Source of the DNA: WHTI01 sp963756365
GTDB taxonomy: Bacteria; Actinomycetota; CADDZG01; WHSQ01
Direction of reading: 5' to 3'
Assembly (NCBI GenBank): GCA_963756365.1
Contig: CAVWNF010000003.1
Coordinates: 1,736,001 to 1,800,000, forward strand
Length of the DNA: 64,000 nt
Below the pieces are notes generated by a model. It ran no database searches, was not told the origin of the DNA, and saw only the letters and a program-made list of their open reading frames with translations. Shown here piece by piece: positions 16,709-26,766 of this stretch. The position numbers and the translations under genes were made by a program. Position 1 is the first letter of the stretch, and every line of letters begins with the position of its first letter.

Positions 16709-19075
16709 TCAGACCTGCCGAGTCCCCGACATCAGGAACCTCGCGAAATCATCGGCAGGAAGTGGCCGCTCGAAGAAGTAGCCCTGCGCCAGATCGCACT
16801 CCAGTTCCTGAAGGCGCTCGTACTGAGCTCTCTCCTCCACGCCCTCAGCGACCACCCTCAATCGCAGAGCTGCTGCCATATCGATGATCGCCTCGATCAG
16901 AGTGCCTCCATCAGTATCGGCCCCCAGGTCACCCACGAAGGAACGATCGATCTTGAGTTCACCGAACGGATATCGCTGCAGATATGCGAGCGATGAGTAG
17001 CCCGTGCCGAAGTCATCGAGACTAAGAGTGAACCCCATCGCTCGCAGTCCTTCGAGGGTCAGATCGACCGGGGATTCGCGATCTAGGAGAACCGCCTCGG
17101 TCAACTCGAGCCAAACCCCAGACGCCTCCACCCCATTGGTGGAGAGGATGGCTTCGAATCGATCCAGAAGGCCCGGCTTCAGGATCTGCGTGCCTGAGAG
17201 ATTTACCGCCACATGCAGGTCCATCCCCTGAGAGCGCCACCGAGCAAGTTGCTTGGTCGCGTGGTCCAACACCAGGTCGCCAAGGGGGACGATGAGCCCG
17301 CTCTCCTCGGCGATGCTTACGAAATCGAGGGGAGGGACCCAGCCCCGCTGAGGATGCTCCCACCGGACCAAAGCTTCCGCCCCCACGGTCGCTCCAGAGG
17401 CGACATCGATCTTCGGCTGGTAGTAGACGGTCAAGCCCCCAACCTCGAGAGTTGTGCGCAGATCCGCCTCGATCTTCAGCCTGTCCGTCACCCTCGCCCC
17501 AAGGTCGTCCTCGAACACCTCGTAGCGCGCCCTTCCGCGATCTTTGGCGCTGTTCATGGCCGCGTTGGCGTCACGCAGGAGATCCTTGGGGCTATCAGCG
17601 CTCCCCCGACTGAAAGCGATGCCTATCGACACCGACAGCACTACATCCTCCGAGCCAGTTTCGAATGGAACATGCATGGCTCGGTTGATCGCTTCCGCTA
17701 CCCCGACTGCCTGATAGCCAGCATCGAGGTCCTCGCACACCGCAACGAATTCATCGCCACCAAACCGGGCCAGCGTGTCGGAGGGCCTGATCGCAGACCT
17801 GATGCGCTCAACAACTGCTAAAAGTATGCGGTCGCCGATATCGTGACCGAGGCCGCTGTTCACGAACTTGAATCTGTCAACGTCTATGACTAGGACAGCT
17901 ACCTGCTCTTCTCGGTGGGTGTGTTCGAGCGCTCGCGCGATGCGATCCAAGGCGAGTTGGCGGGTCGGGAGATCCGTAAGCGTGTCATGGAGTGCCTGAT
18001 ACATCAGACGTTCTTCGTAGTCAGCTCGTGTGCTCAACATCGCGTTGTAGGCGAGAGCAACCTCGGTCACTTCTCGGGGTCCCCCGACATCTATCTGTGA
18101 CGGGTCAGCCTCTCCGTCGGCAGAAGCGATCCCATCGGCGAGTGTCTTCAACGGCCGCGCTATCTGTCGGTTGAACAGAAGCACCTCGATCAGCAGCAGG
18201 ATCGCCACTATGGAGAAGAGCCCCAATCGCTGCTTTAGCGCGTCATTCGCCCGCGAGAGAGCGCTAGACAAGTCTTGGCCAAAGTAGATCTGCCACGGGG
18301 TTCCATCAACATGCCGCGAGTTGTATAGCCTCGTCACCCCGTCGGGGCCCTTGGCCTCTCCCGCTCGAGACTCGGAAGCCGCCTGGATCCATGGTGCCGA
18401 CGTGACCCCCTCCGAAGTGCTCAAGGTCACCGGCGGGTCTCCGGCAACGATGAGGACGTCGACATCGGTGTTTTTCGGTGCGATGGCACGAGCGACCCCC
18501 GCCCACTGGATCGTCGCAACGAACGAACCGTCGGGCGATCCCTTCGGGCCTGCGACCGGTGCGTGCAGAGCAAAGGACATGGCACCGGTAACCGGGTCTT
18601 CGAAGGTTTCCAAAACCTTGCTAGATGGATGACCTGCGGCTGACAATTCCTCCAACTCGTACCTGATGCCAACGGCTTCGGGGGTCGAAGAACAGAGGAT
18701 CGTCCCCCTCATGTCCACCAGATCCAACCTAACCCCAGGGAAGACGCCAACGCCCGAGGACGTGAGCGTGCATCCCTCCGGCATCCTCAAAGCCGCCATC
18801 AAGCCGGGATTCAGGCTCGTCTGTTCGACATCCAACACGCCTTGGGATATCGATTGAGTCATATCATCGGCGGCGATAGAAGCCCACGTGGACATCTCCC
18901 TGTGGGCATCGTGGCGGGCATCCCGGAATGAAGCGATAGTGATGTACGTCCCGAAAAGGGCAACGACTCCGACCGCCGTTCCCGCGATAACGATCAGATA
19001 TCCACGTACGGGCCAATTCCTCTTCGGGCGCGTTGCAGCGAGCCTCTGATCGTGATCGGAAACTGATCGGTTCAT
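16709..19075 (-). CDS. Membrane-bound GGDEF-EAL protein with extracytoplasmic sensor
   Basis: About 788 residues. The first membrane helix is at about residues 25-48, an extracytoplasmic sensor of about 230 residues follows, then a second helix near 290 and a HAMP-like linker (RPLKTLADGIASADGE). The GGDEF domain keeps its active site (RFGGDEFVAV near residue 440) and so may make c-di-GMP; the EAL domain keeps EAL (GAEALVRWEHP near 567) and the loop-6 DDFGTGYSSL, so it may hydrolyse it. The ATG at 19075 has GAGGG upstream; a TTG seven codons earlier is an alternative. Monocistronic by layout. Confidence 0.9.
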   Translation of the reverse strand: MNRSVSDHDQRLAATRPKRNWPVRGYLIVIAGTAVGVVALFGTYITIASFRDARHDAHREMSTWASIAADDMTQSISQGVLDVEQTSLNPGLMAALRMPEGCTLTSSGVGVFPGVRLDLVDMRGTILCSSTPEAVGIRYELEELSAAGHPSSKVLETFEDPVTGAMSFALHAPVAGPKGSPDGSFVATIQWAGVARAIAPKNTDVDVLIVAGDPPVTLSTSEGVTSAPWIQAASESRAGEAKGPDGVTRLYNSRHVDGTPWQIYFGQDLSSALSRANDALKQRLGLFSIVAILLLIEVLLFNRQIARPLKTLADGIASADGEADPSQIDVGGPREVTEVALAYNAMLSTRADYEERLMYQALHDTLTDLPTRQLALDRIARALEHTHREEQVAVLVIDVDRFKFVNSGLGHDIGDRILLAVVERIRSAIRPSDTLARFGGDEFVAVCEDLDAGYQAVGVAEAINRAMHVPFETGSEDVVLSVSIGIAFSRGSADSPKDLLRDANAAMNSAKDRGRARYEVFEDDLGARVTDRLKIEADLRTTLEVGGLTVYYQPKIDVASGATVGAEALVRWEHPQRGWVPPLDFVSIAEESGLIVPLGDLVLDHATKQLARWRSQGMDLHVAVNLSGTQILKPGLLDRFEAILSTNGVEASGVWLELTEAVLLDRESPVDLTLEGLRAMGFTLSLDDFGTGYSSLAYLQRYPFGELKIDRSFVGDLGADTDGGTLIEAIIDMAAALRLRVVAEGVEERAQYERLQELECDLAQGYFFERPLPADDFARFLMSGTRQV

Positions 19076-19129
19076 ACGACCCAGCCCTCTGGCCAACCGC
19101 CTTGGGACAATTACCTAGATCCACAGTAC

Positions 19130-19155
19130 ACGCCCATCACTCCGCCGATGGGCGT
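19130..19155 (-). terminator. Hairpin between the SDR-DUF2867 gene and the GGDEF-EAL gene
   Basis: ACGCCCATC, an eight-base loop, then GATGGGCGT: a perfect 9-bp stem about 53 bases downstream of the SDR stop codon. On the minus strand it is not followed by a U-run, so termination strength is uncertain; it would separate the two transcription units. Confidence 0.45.
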
Positions 19156-19207
19156 ACTTTCCACTTCCCAAACGGAAGCAGTGCCCCCATTCCGAAGGAT
19201 GAGGGAG

Positions 19208-20617
19208 CTAGGTGCGGCGTGTCGCTCGCTCGGCCAGCCGCTTCGCCATGAGCCAGAAGATCGGCTTGTGGAACGGAAGAAGCAGCCACCAGTAGGCGCG
19301 CCCGAGAAGGCCCCGCGGGCGCATCAAAGCCGTCTGCCGCAGGACGCTCCCGTTCCCCTCCGGTGCGATCGTCCACTCCACCCACGCCTCACCAGGGAGC
19401 TTCATCTCGGCTCGTAGAAGGAGTCGCTCGGAAGTGACGGCCTCAACCGTCCACCAATCAACCCGCTGACCGCGGACGAGATCGCCATCCGGTCGCACCC
19501 ACTTCAGGCCGCGGCCACCGAAGAGATCATCCAGTCGCGCCCTGATCCACCAGGTCCAGGGCAGCGGGTACCACCGTGAGTTCCCGCCGATCGAGTGCAG
19601 TTCGGAGGTCATCTGGGCTGGGGTCGCCTCCCCCTCGATCTCTTGTCGATCGACCAACAGTCCTTCCCAGAAGCCGGGGGCCCGCTCCACATCGGGCGGG
19701 CTCATCCGCCCGATGTGCTCCACCTGATAGCGCAGTGAGTCTGCAACCGCGTCTTCAAAGGTGCCCGGGTGGATGTCGGGGAAGGTTGAGCTCGCCGAAT
19801 CGTCCGTGACCACAACTTCGTTCCGGAGGCCATCGATCAACGGTCGGGCGAGTGATGCACTGATCGGAGTCACGAGGTTCACCCAGTAAGAGCTGAGGCG
19901 TGGCGACAGCACAGGAACGCTCAATATCGCCCGCGTGAGGCCGCGGGCGTTCGCATAGCCACGGATCATCTCCCGGTAGGTGAGGACCTCGGCCCCGCCG
20001 ATCTCTACCACCTGACTCTCACCACCACCAAGCTCGGCGGCGGCAACCAGATACCTGACCAGATCGTTCTCGCCGATCGGTTGCGTCCGCGTCGTGAGCC
20101 ATCTCGGAGCGATCATGAACGGGAGGCGCTCGGTGAGATACCGGAGCATCTCGAACGCGGCGGAGCCCGCTCCGACGACGATAGAGGCCCGCAACTCGAT
20201 GACCTGAATCGGCCCCTCGGACAGGAGCTTTCCCACCTCCTGTCGCGACTTGAGGTGCGAGGACAGATCGTCGCTCGGATCTCCCAGGCCTCCGAGGTAG
20301 ACGATGCGCTTGACTCCGGCGGTCTCGGCAGCGCGCCGGAAGTTCAGAGCCGCCGTGCGATCCCGCTCCGCGAAATCGGCACCCTCCATCGAGTGCACGA
20401 AGTAGTAGGCGACCTCGATGCCTTCGAGGGGCGCCCCGAGGGAGACTTCGTCGAAGAGATCGGATGGCACCGTTTCCATCTCGGGATGACGGAGGCCGGC
20501 CTGCTCGGGGTTTCGCGACGTCCCGCGTACCGGGAACCCGCCCTCCAGAAGGGCTGGCACCAGACGCGACGCGACGTAACCCGTGACCCCGGTGACGAGT
20601 ACCCGTGGACGGGTCAC
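19208..20617 (-). CDS. NAD(P)-binding SDR-like protein with DUF2867 domain
   Basis: 469 residues. The N-terminal Rossmann domain starts PRVLVTGVTGYVASRLVPA (TGxTGxxxS, atypical SDR), with VAYYFVHSMEG and the VYLGGLGD strand after it. The C-terminal part from about 320 is a DUF2867/SRPBCC-like module (WWTVEAVTSERLLLRAEMKLPG), ending in an amphipathic region that may touch the membrane. The function is unknown; relatives are annotated as epimerase-like or YbjT-type proteins. It starts with GTG at 20617, overlapping the echA stop by GTGA; codons upstream in this frame belong to the frameshifted echA, not to this protein. Confidence 0.8.
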   Translation of the reverse strand: MTRPRVLVTGVTGYVASRLVPALLEGGFPVRGTSRNPEQAGLRHPEMETVPSDLFDEVSLGAPLEGIEVAYYFVHSMEGADFAERDRTAALNFRRAAETAGVKRIVYLGGLGDPSDDLSSHLKSRQEVGKLLSEGPIQVIELRASIVVGAGSAAFEMLRYLTERLPFMIAPRWLTTRTQPIGENDLVRYLVAAAELGGGESQVVEIGGAEVLTYREMIRGYANARGLTRAILSVPVLSPRLSSYWVNLVTPISASLARPLIDGLRNEVVVTDDSASSTFPDIHPGTFEDAVADSLRYQVEHIGRMSPPDVERAPGFWEGLLVDRQEIEGEATPAQMTSELHSIGGNSRWYPLPWTWWIRARLDDLFGGRGLKWVRPDGDLVRGQRVDWWTVEAVTSERLLLRAEMKLPGEAWVEWTIAPEGNGSVLRQTALMRPRGLLGRAYWWLLLPFHKPIFWLMAKRLAERATRRT

Positions 20618-21414
20618 CGGCCCACGAACTCGGCCTTGCCCAGGCCCTTTCTCCTGGAAGCTCGTCATCCCGATGCTCTGATCCTCGGTCGCGAACAGGG
20701 CTGCGAATGCCTGGCGTTCGAGCAACAGCCCGGTACGTCATGTCGACGTCCACCCCGTTCTGGATCGTCTGCTTTGCGGCCATCAATGCCACCGACGCTC
20801 CGCTGGCCAATCTCTCCGCTAGAGCCGAAGCGCGCTGCGTAGACCTTGTCTGGAGCGACGACCTCGTTGACCAGCCCGATCCGCAGGGCTTCCTCGGCGG
20901 GAACGAAACGACCGGTGTAGATGATCTCCTTAGCTCGTCCCACGCCCACCAGACGAGGAAGGCGCTGGGTGCCTCCGGCCCCTGGGATCACTCCGAGAAG
21001 GATCTCGGGCTGGCCGAGCTGGGAGTCCTCCGCGCAGATCCGCAGGTCACATGCCAACGCGAGTTCGCAGCCTCCGCCGAGGGCGTAGCCGTTGATCGCT
21101 GCGATCGTGACGACGGGCAAACGTTCGAGGCGTGTGAAGACGTCCTGGAAACGTCCGATGTAGCGGAACATCTCGACCGGATCCTGAGTTGCCATCTCCT
21201 TGATGTCGGCTCCCGCCGCGAAGACCCTCTCGCCGCCCCACACGATCGCAGCACGCACCTGAGGGTCGATCGCGATCGCATCGACGACGTCGCCGATCTC
21301 GAGAGCGACCTGATCGCTTAGAGGATTCAGTTTCGGTCTGTCGATGCGGATCGTGGCTACGCCTGTATCCGCTATCTCGAGGTTCACGAACTCGCCCACG
21401 GGGGCCTCCTTCAT
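20614..21414 (-). CDS. Enoyl-CoA hydratase/isomerase, three frameshifts
   Basis: A crotonase-fold enzyme of about 266 residues hydrating enoyl-CoA in beta-oxidation. The oxyanion-hole motifs are FAAGADIKEM and INGYALGGGCELALACD, and the catalytic Glu region is PEILLGVIPGAGGTQRLPR. After VNEVVAPDKVYA (about 20835) the frame changes (ASGASVALMAAKQTIQNGVD), changes again near 20735 (ERQAFAALFATEDQSIGM) and returns to the original frame near 20640, giving KAEFVGR and TGA at 20614-20616, exactly in the GTGA overlap with the next gene. The net restoration of frame argues for sequencing indels. ATG at 21414. Confidence 0.88.
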
Positions 21415-21450
21415 CGAGGACTTGGTGACTGAAGGCTACGATGCCACGCG

Positions 21451-22078
21451 ATGAACGACGATCTCGAGGCGAGGATCAGAGCGGTCCTGGATCACCCCTC
21501 GAAGGAGATGACCCTCGAGGGCACCAGGGACGCAGCAGTGCTCATCCCGATCATCGGTGGTCCGGAGCCGACGATCATCTTCACCGTCCGAACGGAGCAT
21601 CTCCCGAGTCACAAGGGTCAGATCTCCTTCCCGGGCGGTTCGATCGACGCCGACGGACGAGTCACCCGAGCACGCCGCCCTGCGGGAGGCGCACGAAGAG
21701 ATCGGTCTCGATCCCGACTCCGTTCGGGTCCTCGGTCGGTTCGATGACTTCCCCACCTACGTGACGGGCTACGTCGTTACCCCCGTGGTTGGCTGGATCG
21801 CACAAGAGCCGACCCTCACACCCAACCCAGCGGAGGTCGCCGAAGTGCTGCACGTACCTCTATCGGAACTTGCCGAAGACATCCGACGCGACCCAGGCTT
21901 CGTCGAGAGCGACCGCACCTATCCGACCGAGGCCTGGGTCTGGCATGGTCACATCATCTGGGGAGTGACTGCCCGGGTGGTGCGAACGTTCCTCGAACGG
22001 CTCTCTGACGCAGGCATCGTCGATCGCCCGGGGGGCACTGGGATGTGGCCAGAACTCGAAGCGAAATGGCAGCGATGA
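21451..22078 (+). CDS. NUDIX hydrolase, CoA pyrophosphatase type; one frameshift
   Basis: About 208 residues; it would hydrolyse CoA or acyl-CoA to 4'-phosphopantetheine and 3',5'-ADP. The upstream frame gives AAVLIPIIGG, TVRTEHLPSHKGQISFPGG, the UPF0035-type lead-in; an indel near 21655-21662 moves the NUDIX box into another frame (SPEHAALREAHEEIGL, with REAHEE intact). It is divergent from echA with 36 bases between starts, a sensible pairing with acyl-CoA metabolism. The stop TGA overlaps the start of the next small gene as ATGA. Confidence 0.85.
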
Positions 22079-22251
22079 TCGATCTCGTGGCGACCCTCGT
22101 GGCCATGGCCGCCCCGTCTCCGTCGCCAACCATCCTGAGGGCTCCCCCGGCGAGCGGTCTGGAGACGGTCGGCGCGATCCTTGCCATCGTGTTCGCACTT
22201 GCGGCAGCGATCCTCGGCTACAGGATCATCCGTGGCGGAAAGGGCCTCTAG
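22075..22251 (+). CDS. Small single-span membrane protein
   Basis: 58 residues from the ATG in the ATGA overlap with the NUDIX gene. A short hydrophobic N-terminus (LVATLVAMAAPSPS), a Pro-rich stretch, then one membrane helix (VGAILAIVFALAAAILGYRI) and a basic end, RGGKG. Coupled translation and good hydrophobic patterning support a real gene; the function is unknown. Longer starts at 22045 or 22066 lie inside the NUDIX gene. Confidence 0.55.
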   Translation: MIDLVATLVAMAAPSPSPTILRAPPASGLETVGAILAIVFALAAAILGYRIIRGGKGL

Positions 22252-22379
22252 AACCTCGCATAAGCGACATCCGTCGCTACGCAATACCCGCAAACCCCTT
22301 CACGTCCCGCCCCATGCTTGAAACGCTGTGGGCTCACCGAGTGGGTCGTAGGGCGTTCGCGCCCGAGGGAGGTTTCAAC

Positions 22380-24957
22380 TTGAGGAAGCTCGTGGCGGTT
22401 TCTGCCGCCCTGTTCATGGTTCTGAGCATCGCTATACAACCGGCGGTTGCCGCACCACCTGACGTTGCCGACGGGATGACGGCTTATTCGGTCCTCCCTC
22501 CCGGACAGTCGGGAACCGTCTTCGGTTCTCAGACCGCATTCACCCACGACCAGGTCGACATGTACGCGGCCCTGATCAATGACGATGACATCACCGAGGC
22601 TGAACTCGCGGACGGGACCTACTTCCACGACTTCCAGTTCGGGATCCCGGACGATGCAAACATCACGCGCGAGTACAACCCCCCGGGTCGCACCGACGTC
22701 ACCATCTATCGCGACGAGTTCGGCATCCCTCACATCTTCGGAACTGACGCAGGGGCAGGATTCGGCCTCGGCTACGCGACCGCCGAAGATCGTCTAGCGA
22801 ACATGACGGTTCTCCGGGCGGCTGCTCAGGGGCGTCTCTCAGAGGTCCTGGGTGACGGTTACCAGGGTTACGACTCCGGCGTGCGGCAAGGCGGTTACTC
22901 CTACAAAGAAGTGAAGAAGATCTTCAACCGCTTCGATAACAAGTTCGGAGCCGACGGGAAGAAGACCCAGGCGCTACTTAGGGACTTCTCGGATGGGGTC
23001 AACGCGTACGTAGATCAGGTCAACGCGAACGAGTTCCCCAAGCCTCCTGAGTTCACCCAGTTCCTCGTATCCCCGACCCATTGGCAGCCGACCGACACCC
23101 TCTACCTGGCGATCCTGCAGCTGCGAGACTTCGGAGGTGGTGGCGGCGACGAGTTGAGGAACGCCGCTCTGCTCCACGAGCTGGACGCACGCTTCCCGGG
23201 CCAGGGTTACGACATGCTGCTTGACCTGACCAATGTGAACGACCCCAACGCGATCCCCACGATCGATCCCGTCGACGGGACCTTCGACTCTCAGGATCTC
23301 GGCCCGGTCGACCCCGACGCGGTCGCCATCCCCGACGGGATCAGCGCTCTGGCAGCCAGGCGTGCGGCAGCCGCCAAGATCGAGAGCGACCTGGGCGCCG
23401 ATTACCGGCTCACCCACCCCGCGTCGAACTTCCTGGCGGTTGCCCCCGAGCACTCCGCAACAGGAGGCTCTCTTGAGTTCGGTGCGCCGCAGGTTGGCTA
23501 CCGGATCCCGCAGTTCTTCATGGAGGTGGACGTCCACGCGGACTCGTTCGACTTCCGCGGCCCCGCACTGCCGGGTGCGTCGATGTTGATCCCACTGGGT
23601 CGCAGCACTGACTTCGCGTGGTCGCTCACGACCGGAGTTTCGGATGCGGTTGACATCAGGGTCGAAAAGCTCTGCAAGCCGATCAAGAAGGGCAAGAACA
23701 AGGGCAAGCCTTCCAAGAAGAAGCCGGGAGCTGACTCGAAGTACTACGTCTTCAAGGGCAAGTGCAAGAAGATGACTCAGCGCAACGAAGTCATCAAGAC
23801 CAACCTGTCCAAGACTGAGTCGAGCACCGAGACGCTCACGATCCAGAGGACCAAGCACGGTCCCGTTGACGACAGAGACACGGTCGATGGATGGCCGGTA
23901 GCGATCGTCACCCAGCGCTTCTACTGGATGAAGGAAGCCGACGCACTGCCACTGTTCCTCGACGTGATCCGGAACACGCATTCCGTGGAGGACTTCCAGG
24001 AGCGCATCGGGAACTTCGCTATGTCCTTCAATGCCGTCTACGCGGACGCTGAAGACATCGGCTACTTCCACGTGGGCATGTATCCGAAGCGTGCCACTGG
24101 GGTTGACCCCCTCTTGCCCTCATGGGGCACCGGAGAGTGGGAGTGGAAGGGGCGTCGCTCGTTCTCGAACAACCCTCAGGTCATCAACCCAACGAAGGGT
24201 TGGATCGCGAACTGGAACAACAAGCCTGCAGCCGGATGGGATGGTGGAGGCTTCACCCAATGGGGCCCAGGACACCGGGTCGACCTACTCACGAGTCAGA
24301 TGGAAACCCTGATCGCGGGCGGCGACGTCACCCTGAGCGACCTCGTCGACGTGATCAGGACCGCCGCTACCCAGGACGGGCATGCGAACTCCGTCGGGCA
24401 GTCGATGCTCGATAGAGTCACGCCGGCGGCCGGGGCAGAAACCGAAGCGCTGGCAGCCGTTCAGGCATTCGTTGACAGCGGAGGCCATCGCTACGACCAG
24501 GATGGCGACGGGCTCACCGACAACAACATCGTTGGCTTCTTCGACGTCTGGTTCGACTCACTCATCGCCGATGTGTTCGACGACGAGATGCATGACCTCT
24601 ACTCATACGCCCCACGGGGTCGCAACGATGGCGCGCAGAACTCGAACGGGTCCGCCTACTACGGGGACTTCTCGAACTACCTGTGGAACCTGTTCGCCGA
24701 CCCGGCTGGGTACTCCCGCGGACTACTGCGACGATGCAGCGACCGGTGCCGCAGAATCCTGCGCAGACATGGTCCAGAGCTCGTTCGAGGAGGCCGTGGC
24801 CGAACTGACGACGGCTGAGGGCACGGACGATGTGGGCGATTGGACCACCCCGGTGGACACGATCACCTTCGGAGCGGTTGGAGCGCTCGCTGCATTCGAC
24901 ATCCCGTGGCAGAACCGCGGAACCTGGAATCACGCGGTGCAGTTCAACGCACCGTAG
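22380..24957 (+). CDS. Secreted penicillin acylase-family Ntn hydrolase, one frameshift
   Basis: About 858 residues. I choose the TTG at 22380 because GGGAGGT ends six bases before it and the protein then opens with a clear signal peptide (RKLVAVSAALFMVLSIAIQ, cleavage after AVAA). The alpha-chain has YRDEFGIPHIFGTD and LGYATAEDRLANM. Autoproteolysis would expose Ser349 in HPASNFLAV as the beta-chain nucleophile, followed by GSLEFGAPQVGY. Relatives cleave penicillin, acyl-homoserine lactones or bile amides; the substrate is not predictable. A Lys-rich insert (about residues 438-462) follows SLTTG. Near 24710 the frame changes and the last 80 codons, to the stop at 24957, are in another frame. 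Confidence 0.87.
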
Positions 24958-24973
24958 AACACCGATGTAGCGG

Positions 24974-24997
24974 AAGGGGCGGCGCAAGTCGCCCCTT
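24974..24997. terminator. Bidirectional terminator-like hairpin
   Basis: AAGGGGCG, eight-base loop, CGCCCCTT, then CTTCG: a stem between the convergent penicillin-acylase and mutase genes, 17 bases after one stop and 9 before the other. The flanking A/T at the stem base serves both directions. Confidence 0.65.
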
Positions 24998-25005
24998 CTT
25001 CGCGC

Positions 25006-26659
25006 CTAGAACATCGGGGGCTCGGTGTAAACCCCCCACTCCTCTTTGAGCGCGCCGACCATCTCTCCGAGCGTGACGTATGCCTTCGCGGCCTCGACCA
25101 GAGCAGGGACCGAGTTCGAGTCGTCATGAGCCATCTCCCGAAGGGCTTGGATCGCGTCCTCCGCTCGCTTCGCGTCGCGGTTGGCCCGAACCTCAGCAAC
25201 GGCCTTGTTCTGGCGCTCCTCGATCTCGGGACCGATCAGAAGGACCTCGGGCGGAGCCTGGACGGTACGGGTGAACCGATTGACGCCGACCATGACCTTC
25301 TTGCCCTGTTCGAGGAGCTGCTGGTAACGGAACGCTGCATCCGCCATCTCCTTCTGGAAGTAGCCCTCCTCGATCCCGGCGAGCATCCCGTCGAGGATCG
25401 AGTCGTTCCCCATCTCGAGGATCTTGGCGAAGTAATCCTCGGCCGCCGCCTCGGTCTTGTCGGTGAGATCCTCGACGAACCACGACCCACCGAGGGGGTC
25501 GGCGACGTTCGCCACTCCGGTCTCGTATCCGATGATCTGTTGCGTCCGGAGCGCGATCTCTACGGCCTCCTCGGTCGGGAGCGCGAGGACCTCATCGAGC
25601 GAGTTCGTGTGGAGACTCTGCGTTCCGCCGAGCACCGCGGCCAACGCCTCGGTCGCGGTTCTGACCACGTTGTTGTAGGGCTGTTGACCGGTGAGTGAAA
25701 CGCCCGCGGTCTGCGTATGGAACTTGAGCATCCACGAGCGTTCCTTCTTGGCTCCGTACCTCTCCTTCATCCATCGGGCCCAGATCCTGCGGGCGGCGCG
25801 GAACTTGGCGATCTCTTCGAAGAAATCAACGTGAGAGTTGAAGAAGAACGAGAGACCTGGGGCGAACGAGTCGACATCGAGTCCGCGCCTGATCCCTAGC
25901 TCGACGTGAGCGAAGCCACTGGCGACAGTGAACGCCAGTTCCTGTACCGCCGTCGAGCCAGCTTCTCTGATGTGATAGCCCGAGATCGAGAGCGGGTGGT
26001 ACTTCGGAACGTCGGTCGCGCAGTACTCCATCATGTCGCCGGTCAGTCGCAGGTGAGGCTCCGGCGGGAACAACCACTCCTTCTGGGCGATGTACTCCTT
26101 GAGGATGTCCGTCTGGCAGGTCCCGCCGAGTTTCGATACCTCGGCCCCCTGCTTCTCGGCTGCCGCGATGTACATCGCGAACAGCATTGGGGCCGGTCCT
26201 GAGATGGTCATCGAGGTAGTGATGTCCTCGAGGTTGATCCCGCCGAACAGAACCTCCATGTCGGCCAGCGAGTCGATCGCCACTCCGCAGCGTCCGACCT
26301 CTCCCAGCGACTCCGGCTCGTCCGAATCGCGTCCCATCAACGTCGGCATGTCGAACGCTACCGACAGGCCGGTCTGGCCGTGCTCGGTCAGGAACTTGTA
26401 GCGCTCGTTCGTCTGATCGGCGGTTCCGAATCCGGCGAACTGGCGCATCGTCCACAGACGTCCCCGATAGCCTGATGAGTAGATGCCACGGGTGAACGGA
26501 TACTCACCTGGCACCCCCAGTTTCGGGTCCGCCGCCGAGATCTCTCCGCCATAGAGGGGCTCGACGGACACGCTCGACAGCGTGTCGAAATCGACGTCGT
26601 CCCGAAGCGCGCGCACCTTCGTATGCCTTCTTCCACTTATCGAACACCTGGTCGCCCAT
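25006..26659 (-). CDS. Methylmalonyl-CoA mutase-type large subunit without B12 domain; one frameshift
   Basis: About 551 residues of the acyl-CoA mutase catalytic TIM barrel: FTRGIYSSGYRGRLWTMRQF, LSVAFDMPTLMGRDSD, TGDMMEYCATDVPKYHPL, LSFFFNSHVDFFEE and GVSLTGQQPYNNVVR. The cobalamin-binding domain is absent, so it needs a separate small subunit as in the two-subunit mutases; none is in the window. The natural start is the ATG at 26659 (GDQVFDKWKKAYEGA); an indel near 26605-26620 joins it to RALRDDVDFDTL. The long upstream in-frame extension is not native. The mutase chaperone gene meaB lies 5 kb away. The exact isomerisation (methylmalonyl, ethylmalonyl or other) is not decidable. Confidence 0.9.
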
Positions 26660-26766
26660 CCCTGGAGTTTACCGGGGTCCTGCCTCGGGGAGCGTGGGCG
26701 GGACGCACGGGGACGAGCCGGGCGATACTGAACGGCGTGGAACAGGCCACCCAGAAGGGACCCGAA

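Noticed and set aside
22974..24071. 365-codon minus-strand ORF inside the penicillin acylase gene
   Set aside because: Val/Asp/Arg-rich antisense frame; the sense strand has a complete family match.
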